Source of the DNA: Arthrobacter sp. KBS0703
Lineage (GTDB): Bacteria > Actinomycetota > Actinomycetes > Actinomycetales > Micrococcaceae
Direction of reading: 5' to 3'
Length of the DNA: 64,000 nt
Assembly (NCBI RefSeq): GCF_002008315.2
Contig: NZ_MVDG02000001.1
Location: 2,790,001-2,854,000, forward strand
Positions 18,905-29,300 of this stretch are shown in pieces (position 1 is the stretch's first letter; every line of letters starts with the position of its first letter). The translations under genes were made by a program, and so were the position numbers. Below the pieces are notes generated by a model, which searched no databases, had not been told where the DNA came from, and saw nothing but the letters and a program-made list of their open reading frames with translations.

Positions 18905-18937
18905 TACAACCATGTATGACGAACAAGTACAACCATG
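18905..18937. promoter_or_regulatory. Direct-repeat operator candidate in the salvage locus
   Basis: The 10-base element TACAACCATG occurs at 18905-18914 and 18928-18937, starts 23 bases apart, in the 140-base gap between the divergent MFS and kinase genes; the first copy overlaps the palindrome GTTGTTATACAAC. The position suits a repressor that controls both directions. No regulator gene is adjacent. Confidence 0.45.
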
Positions 18938-18990
18938 GCGTACACTATTTCCTAATCCAGCCGCCCTGGCTTCACCCGATAGGACTTCCC

Positions 18991-19863
18991 ATGAGCACTC
19001 GACTTCCTGCCGTCACCGTCGTCGGCAGCATCAACCTCGACATCATCGCCACCACGGACCGGCTGCCCACCGCCGGCGAGACCATCGGCGGCGGGGTTCT
19101 GCAGCAGCAGCCCGGCGGCAAGGGTGCCAACCAGGCTGTCGCCGCGGCGCGGCTGGTCGGAAGCGCGAGGATGATCGGCGCGGTGGGCGACGACGCCCAA
19201 GGCCGCCTGATGCTTGAGTCTCTGGCTGCTGCCGGCGTGGACACGTCTGACGTGTCAGTGCTCGACGGCGACGCGACCGGCACCGCACTGATCGTGGTGG
19301 ACCGCGACGGCGAGAACCAGATCGTGGTGTGCCCGGGAGCGAACGCGGGGTTCTCCCTGGAGGGCGTGGAGTTCTCTGCCGAGGAGACGGTGCTGTGCCA
19401 GCTCGAGGTCGGCCTGCCCGTGGTGCTGGAAGCGGCCCGGCGGTCGTCCGGATTCTTCGTGCTGAATGCTGCCCCGGCGATAGACCTGCCGGGGGAGCTG
19501 CTGGAGCGCTGCGACCTGGTGATCGTCAACGAGACCGAGTACGAGCTGATCCCGGCGCTGGCCGAGGCCAAGCTCGTTTCGGTGACGTACGGGAAGGACG
19601 GCTCGGCGATGTTTGAGCACGGGCGACGGGTGGCTGAGGCGCCGGCGTCGGCAGCGACGGTGGCGAACACGATCGGGGCGGGCGATGCATTTTGCGCGGC
19701 CCTGGTTCTGGCGCTCCGGGCCGGACTTTCCTACGCTCGGGCGCTGGCGGTGGCTAACGCGGTGGGGGCGGACGCCGTGAGCGATCCCTCTTCCCAGCCG
19801 GCGCTGGCTCCGCTGGAGGAATACATTTCCCGAGTGGCTGGCGTCGGGGTTAATCCGCGGTGA
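18991..19863 (+). CDS. rbsK: Ribokinase (PfkB family)
   Basis: A 290-aa PfkB-family sugar kinase. Signature 1 is PGGKGANQAVAAARL from residue 41; signature 2, NTIGAGDAFCAALV, lies around 224-237, with the catalytic Asp at about 230. The N-terminal GSINLDII strand and the TAGETI sugar-lid region match ribokinase. The ATG at 18991 is used; earlier in-frame codons read into the operator region. Together with the divergent hydrolase it would convert nucleoside-derived ribose to ribose-5-phosphate. It is slightly short against about 300-310 aa for ribokinases. Confidence 0.88.
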   Translation: MSTRLPAVTVVGSINLDIIATTDRLPTAGETIGGGVLQQQPGGKGANQAVAAARLVGSARMIGAVGDDAQGRLMLESLAAAGVDTSDVSVLDGDATGTALIVVDRDGENQIVVCPGANAGFSLEGVEFSAEETVLCQLEVGLPVVLEAARRSSGFFVLNAAPAIDLPGELLERCDLVIVNETEYELIPALAEAKLVSVTYGKDGSAMFEHGRRVAEAPASAATVANTIGAGDAFCAALVLALRAGLSYARALAVANAVGADAVSDPSSQPALAPLEEYISRVAGVGVNPR

Positions 19864-20594
19864 ATCTGGTTTTCAGGCCGGCAACGCCCGCCGATTATTC
19901 AGAGGTCCGGCGAATCACCCATGAGGCGTATCTCCACGCCGGGCATTTCACGGCTGACCACCCGTACATGAGCGTGCTTGAGAACGTGGAGCACCGGGGG
20001 GAGCATGCCGAGGTGTGGGTGGCCGAAGCCTCCGGCACGGTGGTCGCGGCCGTGACGCTGACGTTCGCGGGCCAGCCGTACAGCGAGGTCGCGGTGGAAA
20101 ATGAGCTCGAATTCCGGATGCTCGCGGTTGATCCTGCCGTTCAAGGCGGCGGCGTTGGGCGTGCCGTTGTCCGGCGGGTCATCGAACACGCGGAGTCGTT
20201 TCCGAATATCAGGGCGATCAGCATTACGAGCGCGACGTTCATGGAACGGGCGCATGCTCTTTACGAATCCCTGGGCTTCCGGAGGGTCCCGGCCCGCGAT
20301 TGGTACGTGCCGGGTGAGGATGTGCTGCTGGGGGTGTTCCGGTTGGAGTTGGCGGTGGTCGATCTTGTCGAAAGCGCCCGACTCGGCCGGTGGTTGATCC
20401 GCCGAACCCCAAAGAGCAGGGGCATTGCCCGCAACAACGGCGGCGCCAAGGCCCTGGGCGCGCACCAGGAGGCGTCACAGCGGCAGCATACTCTCGGGCT
20501 CATGCGGCGAGGACGGAGCGCTGCCGGCGTCTACCCCGCAAATTCAAAGTCGACGGTAATTTCGGAATCAACACTTTCGATGAGTCCGGAGTAG
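19860..20594 (+). CDS. GNAT N-acetyltransferase with unusual C-terminal tail
   Basis: A 244-codon frame whose first 165 residues form a GNAT domain: RPATPADYSEVRRI at the start, the acetyl-CoA loop LAVDPAVQGGGVGRAVV around 86-102, and YESLGFRRV near 140. It starts at a GTG overlapping the kinase stop (GTGA), so it is the second gene of that operon. After about residue 165 the sequence becomes Arg/Gln-rich, unlike any GNAT end, and runs 64 bases into the convergent DUF4230 gene; the original stop may have been lost. The acyl acceptor is unknown. Confidence 0.75.
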   Translation: MNLVFRPATPADYSEVRRITHEAYLHAGHFTADHPYMSVLENVEHRGEHAEVWVAEASGTVVAAVTLTFAGQPYSEVAVENELEFRMLAVDPAVQGGGVGRAVVRRVIEHAESFPNIRAISITSATFMERAHALYESLGFRRVPARDWYVPGEDVLLGVFRLELAVVDLVESARLGRWLIRRTPKSRGIARNNGGAKALGAHQEASQRQHTLGLMRRGRSAAGVYPANSKSTVISESTLSMSPE

Positions 20595-21178
20595 AAAACC
20601 TTGGCCTGCTCCTTCAGCGCTACTTCGTTCTGGGAGATGTATTTCTGCTTGTTCTCGTCACTGAGGATGTTGTTGACCATGCGAGTTTCAACTGCTGGCG
20701 TTGCCAGCCAGCCAAGCGCGTTGTTGCTCTCTAGGGGGTCCTCGAACGTGGGCTTGTCGAAGCCGATGCCAATGAATTGAGGAATGGTCAACCGAAAGGA
20801 CTTTGGACCGGTGGGTTCGATCTTTACCTGTGACCCATCGATGCCTAATTTTGCGTCGAACTGATACTGGATCAGGGTCGTTTTCTCGCTCGCGGGTATG
20901 GCCACACCGAGAACCTCTCCATTGCTTTCGTGCCTCGAGATACCCTCCATGTGAAGGCTGAGCAGGGCGACCTCTTGCAAGCGCGTAACAGACTGAACCA
21001 CCTGCGAATCACGTTCGTGCGAGCTGCTGGTGAATAGCGATCTGAGTGCGAGCGCGTTGAGTCCGCCGGTTGCAAATGCGACGCCCGTTCCTGCAACAAC
21101 TAGCACGACGACCAACAGGACAAGCCAAAGCAGAACGCGGACTTTGAAAAAATTCATTATTGCTTTCAAAAACTTCAT
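20531..21178 (-). CDS. Membrane-anchored DUF4230 protein
   Basis: A 215-aa protein with a basic start and one strong N-terminal TM helix (about residues 14-37, LLWLVLLVVVLVVAGTGVAFA); the rest is a soluble DUF4230 domain on the far side of the membrane. The family's function is unknown. The ATG at 21178 is chosen because GGAG precedes it and the TM helix follows directly; the frame is open for another 46 codons with no domain. The gene lies downstream of the lipase-like gene on the same strand at the left edge of the defence island. Its 3' end overlaps the GNAT tail. Confidence 0.8.
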   Translation of the reverse strand: MKFLKAIMNFFKVRVLLWLVLLVVVLVVAGTGVAFATGGLNALALRSLFTSSSHERDSQVVQSVTRLQEVALLSLHMEGISRHESNGEVLGVAIPASEKTTLIQYQFDAKLGIDGSQVKIEPTGPKSFRLTIPQFIGIGFDKPTFEDPLESNNALGWLATPAVETRMVNNILSDENKQKYISQNEVALKEQAKVFYSGLIESVDSEITVDFEFAG

Positions 21179-21372
21179 GATCGTTGAGACTCCATTTTTG
21201 TTCGTCCTCGAGACCCTCTCGGAATTCCACAGTATGGAACGGCCGCAGCGGATCGCCGAGTCAGGTTTCCTCAGACCATATACAAGAGCAAGAACTGGCC
21301 GATTATGACGCGCCACCCGCCCTGGGCATAAGGCTGCGAGCCGCGCGTTCCCAACCTCGGTGAATAGTACGC

Positions 21373-23226
21373 CTAGCTGAGTGGTGAGGGCTGGCGCGCA
21401 GCAGTGTCCTGGCGCTCCGCCAGGTCCTCTGCATCTTCCGCTAGATCTTCAACCAGCTTCGGCTCAAGGCCGTTCTCGGACAAGTACTTCATTGCCCTTC
21501 CAATTGTCTCAAGCTTCTTCTTCAGCTCTTTCAGTGCCTGAGCGGACTCATCGGAGAACTCGTCCAGCCGCTCATATTCGCGGCGGACTGTTATCTCATT
21601 TGAAGTTAGGATGCTCCACAACGTGTAGTCCGGTTCAAGGTTTTGCCGCTGGCGGAGTATTGCGGCCGCCAAGCGGCGCTGAATCACTGCTTCGACGGTT
21701 TCGGCTGAAGTGCCGGGGCTGGCAAGGCTAAAGGCGATGCCACCACCACCCGCACCCACCAGTGTTCCCGCAGTTAGAAGTCCACCAATCATCCCTCCAG
21801 GACCGAATCCGGCCAGGGCACTCGTGATGACTGCGGCCCCGACTACCCCAGGTGCCGCAGCCAGGGCCAGGCCGCCGGTAGCAACGACTAGTGCAACGGC
21901 ACCCGCGCCGAGTGCTCCCCATTTCTTCCAATCAATTACGAGCGCTCCACTGAGCACATCTTGGGCCTCTTTGGCAGCCTCAAAAACGTGAGTACCGTAC
22001 TGGCTACCCAACCCCATCTCCGAGGTAAGCTCCCGCATTGCGCCGAGCCATTTACCGCGGTCTACATTGATATCAAACGGCCTGATCACATTTTCGGATG
22101 CCAGAACTGTCAGCAGCGTTACCGCGTCCTCTTTAGTGAGATGACGGCTGGGCAGGGGCTCAGGGACGTTCGCATTCGAGTCTGATGCGTCGAAGGCCAG
22201 CCTTGCAACTTGAGAGGGCAGCGGCCTCCCCGCTTCCTTATTCCTTTGACGAATTTCATCGACGACGGTGGCCTGCACTTGCCGCAACGCTCCAGCAAAT
22301 CGAATACCCTGTTCGCCGTCAAGCCGTTCCTTGAGCAGATGGGCATAACGCAGTGCCACCAAGGCAGTCAGTTCAGACGCATCCAGTGGAATATCGAGAC
22401 CTCGCTCCGCGAGGACGATTTCCTTGGACTTGGATCCGAAGAGCCCAAACCCCACGGCTTCGGCGACGGCATCGTGTGAAAGGTACGTTTCGGCGTCGTG
22501 TACGTGGTGGTTAAATCCAGTTCCAATTCGGAAGTCAAGCATCCAGTTGTACACCGACGACAGGCCTCTGTGGGCCGCTACTGGGTCCAGCACGTTCCAG
22601 AAATTTGCCCACCAAGCCAAGTTGGTGGGTGGCTCCTGCATATTTTCGCGCAGTTTGTCGACATCGAATCTGCCGCTCGCCAGTGGGCTGCCGATGGTGA
22701 CCAAGCCGACCACCACGAGCTCTTTGGGTAACCGCTGAATTAGGTCTGCAGCAATTACTGACCCTAGGCTATGACCAACAATTACTATCCGGCCGGCTGC
22801 GGGCAGTTTGCTAAGGATGAGCCGCAGAACCTGTGCTCTGACGTCAGCGTCACCGAGGTACTTTCGGACTTGCGCGAAACCGGGAAGGTTCGCCGCCCCG
22901 TTAACCACTAGTTCGGCGCCACCCCAGCCGGTTCCGTGGTCATGTCTTCCTAACCGAAACTCCAGCGCAGCTGTGCGTCGCTCAAAATCCCGGCGATTCT
23001 GGCGGACCTTATCCCTCGCAGGCTGCTTCACGTTGATCTTCGGAAGAGGGAAGGATTCATCACAGTCCCTGAGTGCGTGGGCATACCTGGGTGCAAGTAT
23101 GCGTTCAGGGTTTATGCCCGGATACCCCAGGCGCGATAACGCCGCCTCAAGGCCAGTCAGCCAGGCACGGTCTCTGTTTCCGTCTCCGACGCCGTGCAGA
23201 AAGAGCAGTGTGGGTTCTTGGGACAT
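21373..23226 (-). CDS. Alpha/beta-hydrolase (lipase-like) with glycine-rich membrane segment
   Basis: A 617-aa protein. Residues 1-250 are a serine hydrolase: LLFLHGVGDGNRDRAW at the oxyanion strand, the nucleophile elbow GHSLGS near residue 150, and a probable His in the GFNHHVHDAETYLSHDAV stretch. A helical linker follows. Around 440-500 a long Ala/Gly/Val run with repeated small-residue hydrophobic blocks could insert into membrane, and the last 90 residues are charged coiled coil. The ATG at 23226 has GGAG before it; an upstream codon adds 9 residues. It follows the giant HEPN-helicase gene by 126 bases. A membrane-attacking lipase effector is plausible but unproven. Confidence 0.75.
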   Translation of the reverse strand: MSQEPTLLFLHGVGDGNRDRAWLTGLEAALSRLGYPGINPERILAPRYAHALRDCDESFPLPKINVKQPARDKVRQNRRDFERRTAALEFRLGRHDHGTGWGGAELVVNGAANLPGFAQVRKYLGDADVRAQVLRLILSKLPAAGRIVIVGHSLGSVIAADLIQRLPKELVVVGLVTIGSPLASGRFDVDKLRENMQEPPTNLAWWANFWNVLDPVAAHRGLSSVYNWMLDFRIGTGFNHHVHDAETYLSHDAVAEAVGFGLFGSKSKEIVLAERGLDIPLDASELTALVALRYAHLLKERLDGEQGIRFAGALRQVQATVVDEIRQRNKEAGRPLPSQVARLAFDASDSNANVPEPLPSRHLTKEDAVTLLTVLASENVIRPFDINVDRGKWLGAMRELTSEMGLGSQYGTHVFEAAKEAQDVLSGALVIDWKKWGALGAGAVALVVATGGLALAAAPGVVGAAVITSALAGFGPGGMIGGLLTAGTLVGAGGGGIAFSLASPGTSAETVEAVIQRRLAAAILRQRQNLEPDYTLWSILTSNEITVRREYERLDEFSDESAQALKELKKKLETIGRAMKYLSENGLEPKLVEDLAEDAEDLAERQDTAARQPSPLS

Positions 23227-23352
23227 GGGAACTCCGATCAAAATTTGAATCAATGTGTTTAGGGTGCGAGCGCCAGCTAGCTAACGGCATCTGCAGGCCC
23301 GCTTGCTATGCCTTCTGGGAAAAATCAATGATTGCCTAAATGCCTTATTCGC

Positions 23353-26300
23353 CTAGCTAGCCAGCTGCACGAATGCACCTCGAAGCTCAAGCCTCTTCGT
23401 GTCGACGCCATACTGCAGTCCTTCGTTCAGGCGGGCTGTCACACCTGCCGTCAAACGCTTGCCACCGAAAGTCCTGATGGTTTCTCGGTGGAGCTCGTCC
23501 ACTGCGATGCCACCGGAGAGCCGCACGATGTCGACCATCGCGTTCCGAATTTCGACAACGCTGATGTGCTCAGGCTTCCTCGTGATGTCAGCGCTGTTCG
23601 GGCGGAACTGCTCCCACATCTCCCGGTCAACCGAGGCGTCCCAGCTAAAACCGTCGGCGTCGCAGTAGTGGAGTGATTCGTCCAAAGCATCGAGTACGGA
23701 ATTTGCCCTTTGCGAGTTCACCTTGTTGAGTTCAAAAGCAGCGCAGACGAGCTTGGCCAGCCGCTCCTGGTGGATAGGTCCTTCTGCTGCGATCACATCT
23801 TGGATAGCTTCGCGTACGGCTGTTACGGAGCGGCGGGAGCGAAGCGTGTCCAGTACTTCAAGGCCGCCGAAGCGCCGGACAGTCCAAGGCTCGTAGCTGG
23901 ACTGGGCGTATGCGGTAACAAGCGTGGCTGGCCTAGGGTTCGCTTGAGAGGCCTCCAGGAGGGTTCCCGGGCCAAGAGGCGAAGTGTCCTTGCCGGCGAC
24001 CAGAACGAACTCCTGCTCAGGTGCGGCCGCCTCTGCCGCCCGTCGTCCGGAGCGCGTCACCGCGGGAGTTCCGCCAGTCAACGCATCCTGAGGTTCTGAA
24101 GCAGGAGCTGCCGCCTCGTACGCTTCCTCCAGAGCAGCTTCAAGCTTGTCCAGCACGGCGTCCCGGTCGGCCAGCCAGGCCGGCAGCCAGACCCGCTGCA
24201 CTGAGGGCCAGCGCATCATGCGGGTAAGAACATCCCCGGGAAGCCCGTCCCGGTCGCCCGCCGTCCGGCGGGCAGCCCACGCGGGGCTGTCCAGAAGGAC
24301 GGCCATCAACGGGCGGTTGGGGTTGTCGGGAACGGCAACGCTGATATCAACTTTGAAGTCGGACAGCCCCACGTCTGTTGCAACGACAAAGCCGCGGTCC
24401 CGCAGTGCGTCGGCAATCTCTTCCCGGTGCAGGTCGATACTGGCAGCGCGGCGCCCATCGTAAGGCAGAGCAGCGGTCCCCTGCTCGGCAAGATCAAGGT
24501 AGGACCGCAAATGTTTAATGCCAACGGAACTGGTTTCCTCGGAGCGCAGATCGGCCGGGTTGAAGCTGGAGAAGACAATAACTTGCCGGCGTGCACGGGT
24601 GACAGCAACGTTGAGGCGCCGTTCCCCACCAGACCGGTTCAAGGGACCAAAGTTCAGCGGCAGGTATCCCTTGTCATTCTTGCTGAACCCCGTCGAGAAC
24701 AGGATGACGTCCCGCTCATCACCCTGCACGTTCTCAAGGTTCTTGACGAAGAGCCCCTCTGAATCCTCGTCCAGGGCACCGACGATACGCGGATCCTCGG
24801 TGTCGCGCAGCAGCCCTTCGATCAGGGCACGTTGCTGCAGGTTGAACGTCACCACACCAACGGAGGGAGTCCCCGCCGGATCAGCATCAAACCTATGGCG
24901 AATCTCGGCCACCACTGCCGCGGCCTCCACGGGATTGGTACGAAGGACCTTGGACGGTCCCGAGCGGTTGAACTGGCCGACAACACGGACAAAGTTCACC
25001 CCGTGCCCGCGGACACCCGCATTCGCAGCGCCGTGGGACGGGCCCGGGAACGAGGAAAGCTTGCTGTCGTAGTACTGCTGGTTACTGAAAGCAATCAGCG
25101 ATTCGTCCTGGCTCCGGTAGTGCCAGGACAGCCACTGCCGCGGCACCCGCGCTTCCACGCACTCGGAAAGGATCGACTCCATATCCTCCACCACTGAGAT
25201 CTCGGCGTCACCGTCGGTGCCGGAGTCAGAGGAAATCTCCGCAAACGACGTGGGCGGCATCTGTTTGCTGTCACCCACCACCACTACGGAGGCACCGCGG
25301 CCCATGGCACCCACTGCGTCGGCTACCCGGATCTGTGAGGCTTCATCGAACACCACGATGTCGAACAGACCGGCCTTGGCAGGGAAGAACCGCGCCACCG
25401 AATCCGGGCTGACCAGTGTGCAAGGCATGATCCCCGTGATGAGGTCGGCGTAGTGTTCCATCAGTTTGCGGACGGACATGCCACCCCGCTGCCTGGTCAG
25501 TTGCCGTTGCAGCTCGCCCATGCGCCCGGAGGTCGACGACGACGAAACCGTCCGGGAGTGCAGGACCTCGGCGGCGAGGTTCGTTTTGAGCAGCTCGCGT
25601 ACCGTTTCCGCTCGGCTGGTGAACCGCTCGATGGTGCGCTCGTGCACGATGGTGTCAAAGTCGCTCAACCCGGTAGCGATGCGCCGTTCGGCCAGCGACC
25701 CTTCAGCCAAGCCGCGTTCAAAGGCTGCTGCTGCGTCATCTGCTTCCAGCTCGCCGTCGAGGATGGCAATACGGGCGTCCACCAGTCCCGCGGTACGCAG
25801 CGGTTCGACATGACGAATCAGCTCAAGCCACCGCGTCAGCGGTACCGACCCCGCCGCGTCCAGTCGCCGCGGCACGGACGTTTCCCACCATTGGGCCAGG
25901 AAACCTCGCTCACTGGTCCACGCACGCAGGTCATCGCTACCCACACCTTGGATTTTAAGGAATTCTTCCCAGGCATGAGAAAGCTCCCGGAGCCAGCCGA
26001 TAACGTTCTGGTGGACGTCGGGCGCATCCTTCAGGAACGTGCGGAGCTCGGTCTGAAAGCTCACCGCGTCAGGCTCCGGAGACGGCTGCACCGCCTGCGC
26101 GGCCCAGCGAAGCCAGGAAATACGGTGCCTCAGGTCAGCCTGTGCGTCCGGCTTCAGCGGGTTCCATTGCTGATCCGCAGGAAGCCCAGGCAAAGAGCCC
26201 CGCGTTGCCCGCAGGCCGGAGACCTCGTGCTGGACGGCCACCAGTTTCTCCAGCAGCGGCACAAGCTCCTTGTGGCGGATTTCAGCTCCGGATACAAGCA

Positions 26301-29300
26301 CGGGAGACAGTTCGGCGGCCACTGCCAGCAGCCGCTTCTTGCGTCCCCAGAACCCGGATGCTGCGGCCTGCTGCGCACGGCCGAGGATTTCCGGCAGCGG
26401 AAGATCCATAGCCCCCGGCGCTACGTGCTCAAGGCCTGGATGCTGAACGGACGCAAAGGCCGTCACCAGCTTCTCCAGTTGTTCAGCGTTGACAGACCAG
26501 TCGCCGGAGCGGACCACATCCAGTGTTCCCAACGGGACGTTCCGGTCCTGCAGCAGAGTAGCGAGAGTTACGACGTCGGCCGGCGTTTGCGCTGCGTCCA
26601 GAACCGGCGGTAGTCCAGGCGTTGGCCGCAAGGCGTTCAGCGCCTCATTAAGGCGACGTCCCGCAGCCAGCAGCTGCTGTTCCTGCTGGTCGCCACCGGC
26701 AACAGAGACGAACCGCCATGGGTGGTCAGGCCCAGGACGGACGGGGTCGGTGAATTCAGGAAGTTCCCGGAACACCTGTCGAATCGAGCTCAGGGTGGAG
26801 TCATTCAGGGACGCTGTCAGTTCCGGGCTAAGAGGAACTGTAGCGTGGTCAGGTTCATAGGTCAGAGCCTTGGTCCGCGCGCTGTAGAGGGACAGCTGCG
26901 CGCCATTCTCCTCATGGACGTTGTTGGCGTACCGGACCAGTCCGCGGCGGGCTGAGGCAAGATCGGTGGAGGCAGTCTCGAGCTGCTGCTTGTTCGCAGA
27001 CAGGCGGAGCTCCAGGGCATGTTTGATCTGTGCCCGAACCACCGCAGGCTTGCTGCCCTTGTCGTGCAGGTCAAGGGAGAACGGTCCCATCCCGACGTCG
27101 TCGAGCCGCCTCTGGACAACATCCAGTGCTGCCCGCTTCTCCGCGACGAACAAGACCCTTTTGCCGTCAGCAATGGCGCGGGTCAGGAGGTTGGTGATGG
27201 TCTGTGACTTCCCGGTGCCCGGAGGGCCTTCCAGGACGAACGTCTGGCCGGCGACTGCTGACGCGACTGCCTCCAGCTGCGACGAGTCCGCTGGTATTGG
27301 ACATTGCGCCGCAAGGGCGTCCAGGTCGACGTCGGGTGTGACGGGAACATTGTCTGAATACAGTTCCGTGGGGGTGCTGATGAGGTGTTTGACCAGGCTG
27401 TTGGCGGTGAATTCCTTCCAGTTCTCGTCAAGGTCCTTCCACAGGCGGAATTTGGCGAACTGCAACATGGACAGGTCCACGGTGTTTTCCACGCGGAAAG
27501 CCAGGCCCTTGGCCGAAACGGCGGCCCGCACAGCAGCGAACGCGGCGTCCAGATCGATTCCGGATCCATCTTCCTCCGGCTCCGCGAGGCCCGGAATGCG
27601 CAGGTCATGGGACTGCGCCAGCTTCTCGAGGAGGCAATAGTTCGGCGTGGACTGGCCGGTCTCATCGAGTGTGACGCGGTACAGACCGTTTTTCCCTGCA
27701 GAAGTCAGCTTCACCGGGACCAGAACCAGCGGGGACCGAAGCGCCCGGCCGTCCAGCTCCCACATCAGGCTGCCAATGGCCAGGTAGAGGTTGTTAGCTC
27801 CGGTTTCCTCCAGCTGGGTCTTCGCCTTGTAGGCGAGACCGCGCATCTTGGCGCTGTAGCCGTCTTCGCTGACCTCGGCGAACACGGCCTTTTTGGAGCT
27901 GAGCAGGTCGGCGAGTTCGTCCTGGGGAAGGTCCCGGCCGAAGCGGATGCCTCGCTCCTGGTGGATGGCACTGATTTGGTTGGAAGGTATCAGGCTGACG
28001 GACGTGCCCTTGCTGATGAGGTCCTCGAAGGCACCCATCCATGCGGTTGGCACTGCGAGCGGGAACCGGGCGGTTTCAGTGAAGTTGATGAGCCTGTTCC
28101 GCAGGCTCAGGTCCAGCAAGGCGTTCTTCCACTGGAGCACCCGGGGTGGAACATCGGATGCGGTCCGGGAGGCTCCCCCGCTCGAGGGTGCCTTCTGGGG
28201 CAGAGCCGGCGCAGTCCTGGTTTCCGGAACGTAGTTGACCACGATGTGGGTTCCGGCGTCAGACGTGGTGCGGGCAGGCAGCGGGTAAATGCCGTCAAGG
28301 CGGGCGCGCCGGACATCAGTCACCGCGTTGATCTCGTCATTGCCGCTTTCCACATAACGGTTCAGCGGGCTGCTGCGGAGTGCGGCCGCCGAGATCGGCT
28401 GGCTGCCGGTGAGGAGCGTGGTTTCCACAAGGCTGATGAAGCCCCGCTGGACAAGGCTGACCAGCTCTGGCACGTCGTCGGACGCCGCAGTGCTGAGGCT
28501 GCCTTCTTCCCGCCAGTAGCCGAGGAAGGCGTGGCCCTCCACCAGCCAGAGCAGAGGCCTGATGCCGCAGAATTCCAAAGCGGCGGCCAGGACCAGCGTG
28601 GTGTCCAGGCACGTGCCCAAACGGTCGTCAAGGACCTGCGCCGGTGTCCGTACCTGCTGGCCTTCCAGTCCCCAGCTGGCGGGTGGCATGCTGTAGCGGA
28701 TGTCACGGGCGCTCATCGCCTGGGCGATGGCGAACACGATCTGATCAACCCGGTCCCCGTCTTCCAGGTACCCGTCGAAGCTGCCGCTGCCCGTTGTTTG
28801 CACGAGGATGTCGGCGGCCTCGGACATGAGCTTGGCAATGCTGGGATGGTGCGGTTGCACATACGCGGCCAGGAACTCGTAGGAGACGAGTCCCCGTCCG
28901 GCGATCCACAACTGGGCGGGCAGGAGCGTCAGGTCCGCTTCTGCGCGGCCCAGCTCCGCCACGGCGGCATCGGCGCCCGCCGAATGGACGGTCACCAGCA
29001 CCTTTCCCATCTGGCGGTCAGCCAGTTCATACATGGTGGTGGCCTGAACCGGGACGTTGAGGTCATCGAGCGTGATGGTTTGGCCTGCGGCAAGGTCCAC
29101 ATACTGCTGGAAGTCGCCGGAGATCCGGCCTGTCTGCGCGGAGGCCTCCACCTGGACCACTGCACCACGGATTTCCGCGCCATTGTTGGTGATCTTGACC
29201 TGCCTGACGAAGCGGAAGCCGTTGTGCGCCATCGCGTAGCTCAGTGAATCTGCAGTGATCACCTCAACCACAACGTGGGCAGCGGATATAGCCGGTCCAT

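Noticed and set aside
16436..18919. An 827-codon frame antisense to the nucleoside hydrolase and MFS genes
   Set aside because: It is Gly/Gln/Glu-rich with no recognisable domain; both opposite-strand genes have clear family motifs.
27385..29247. A 620-codon frame antisense to the HEPN-helicase gene
   Set aside because: It is a shadow frame with no domain; the minus-strand protein has continuous motifs over the same stretch.
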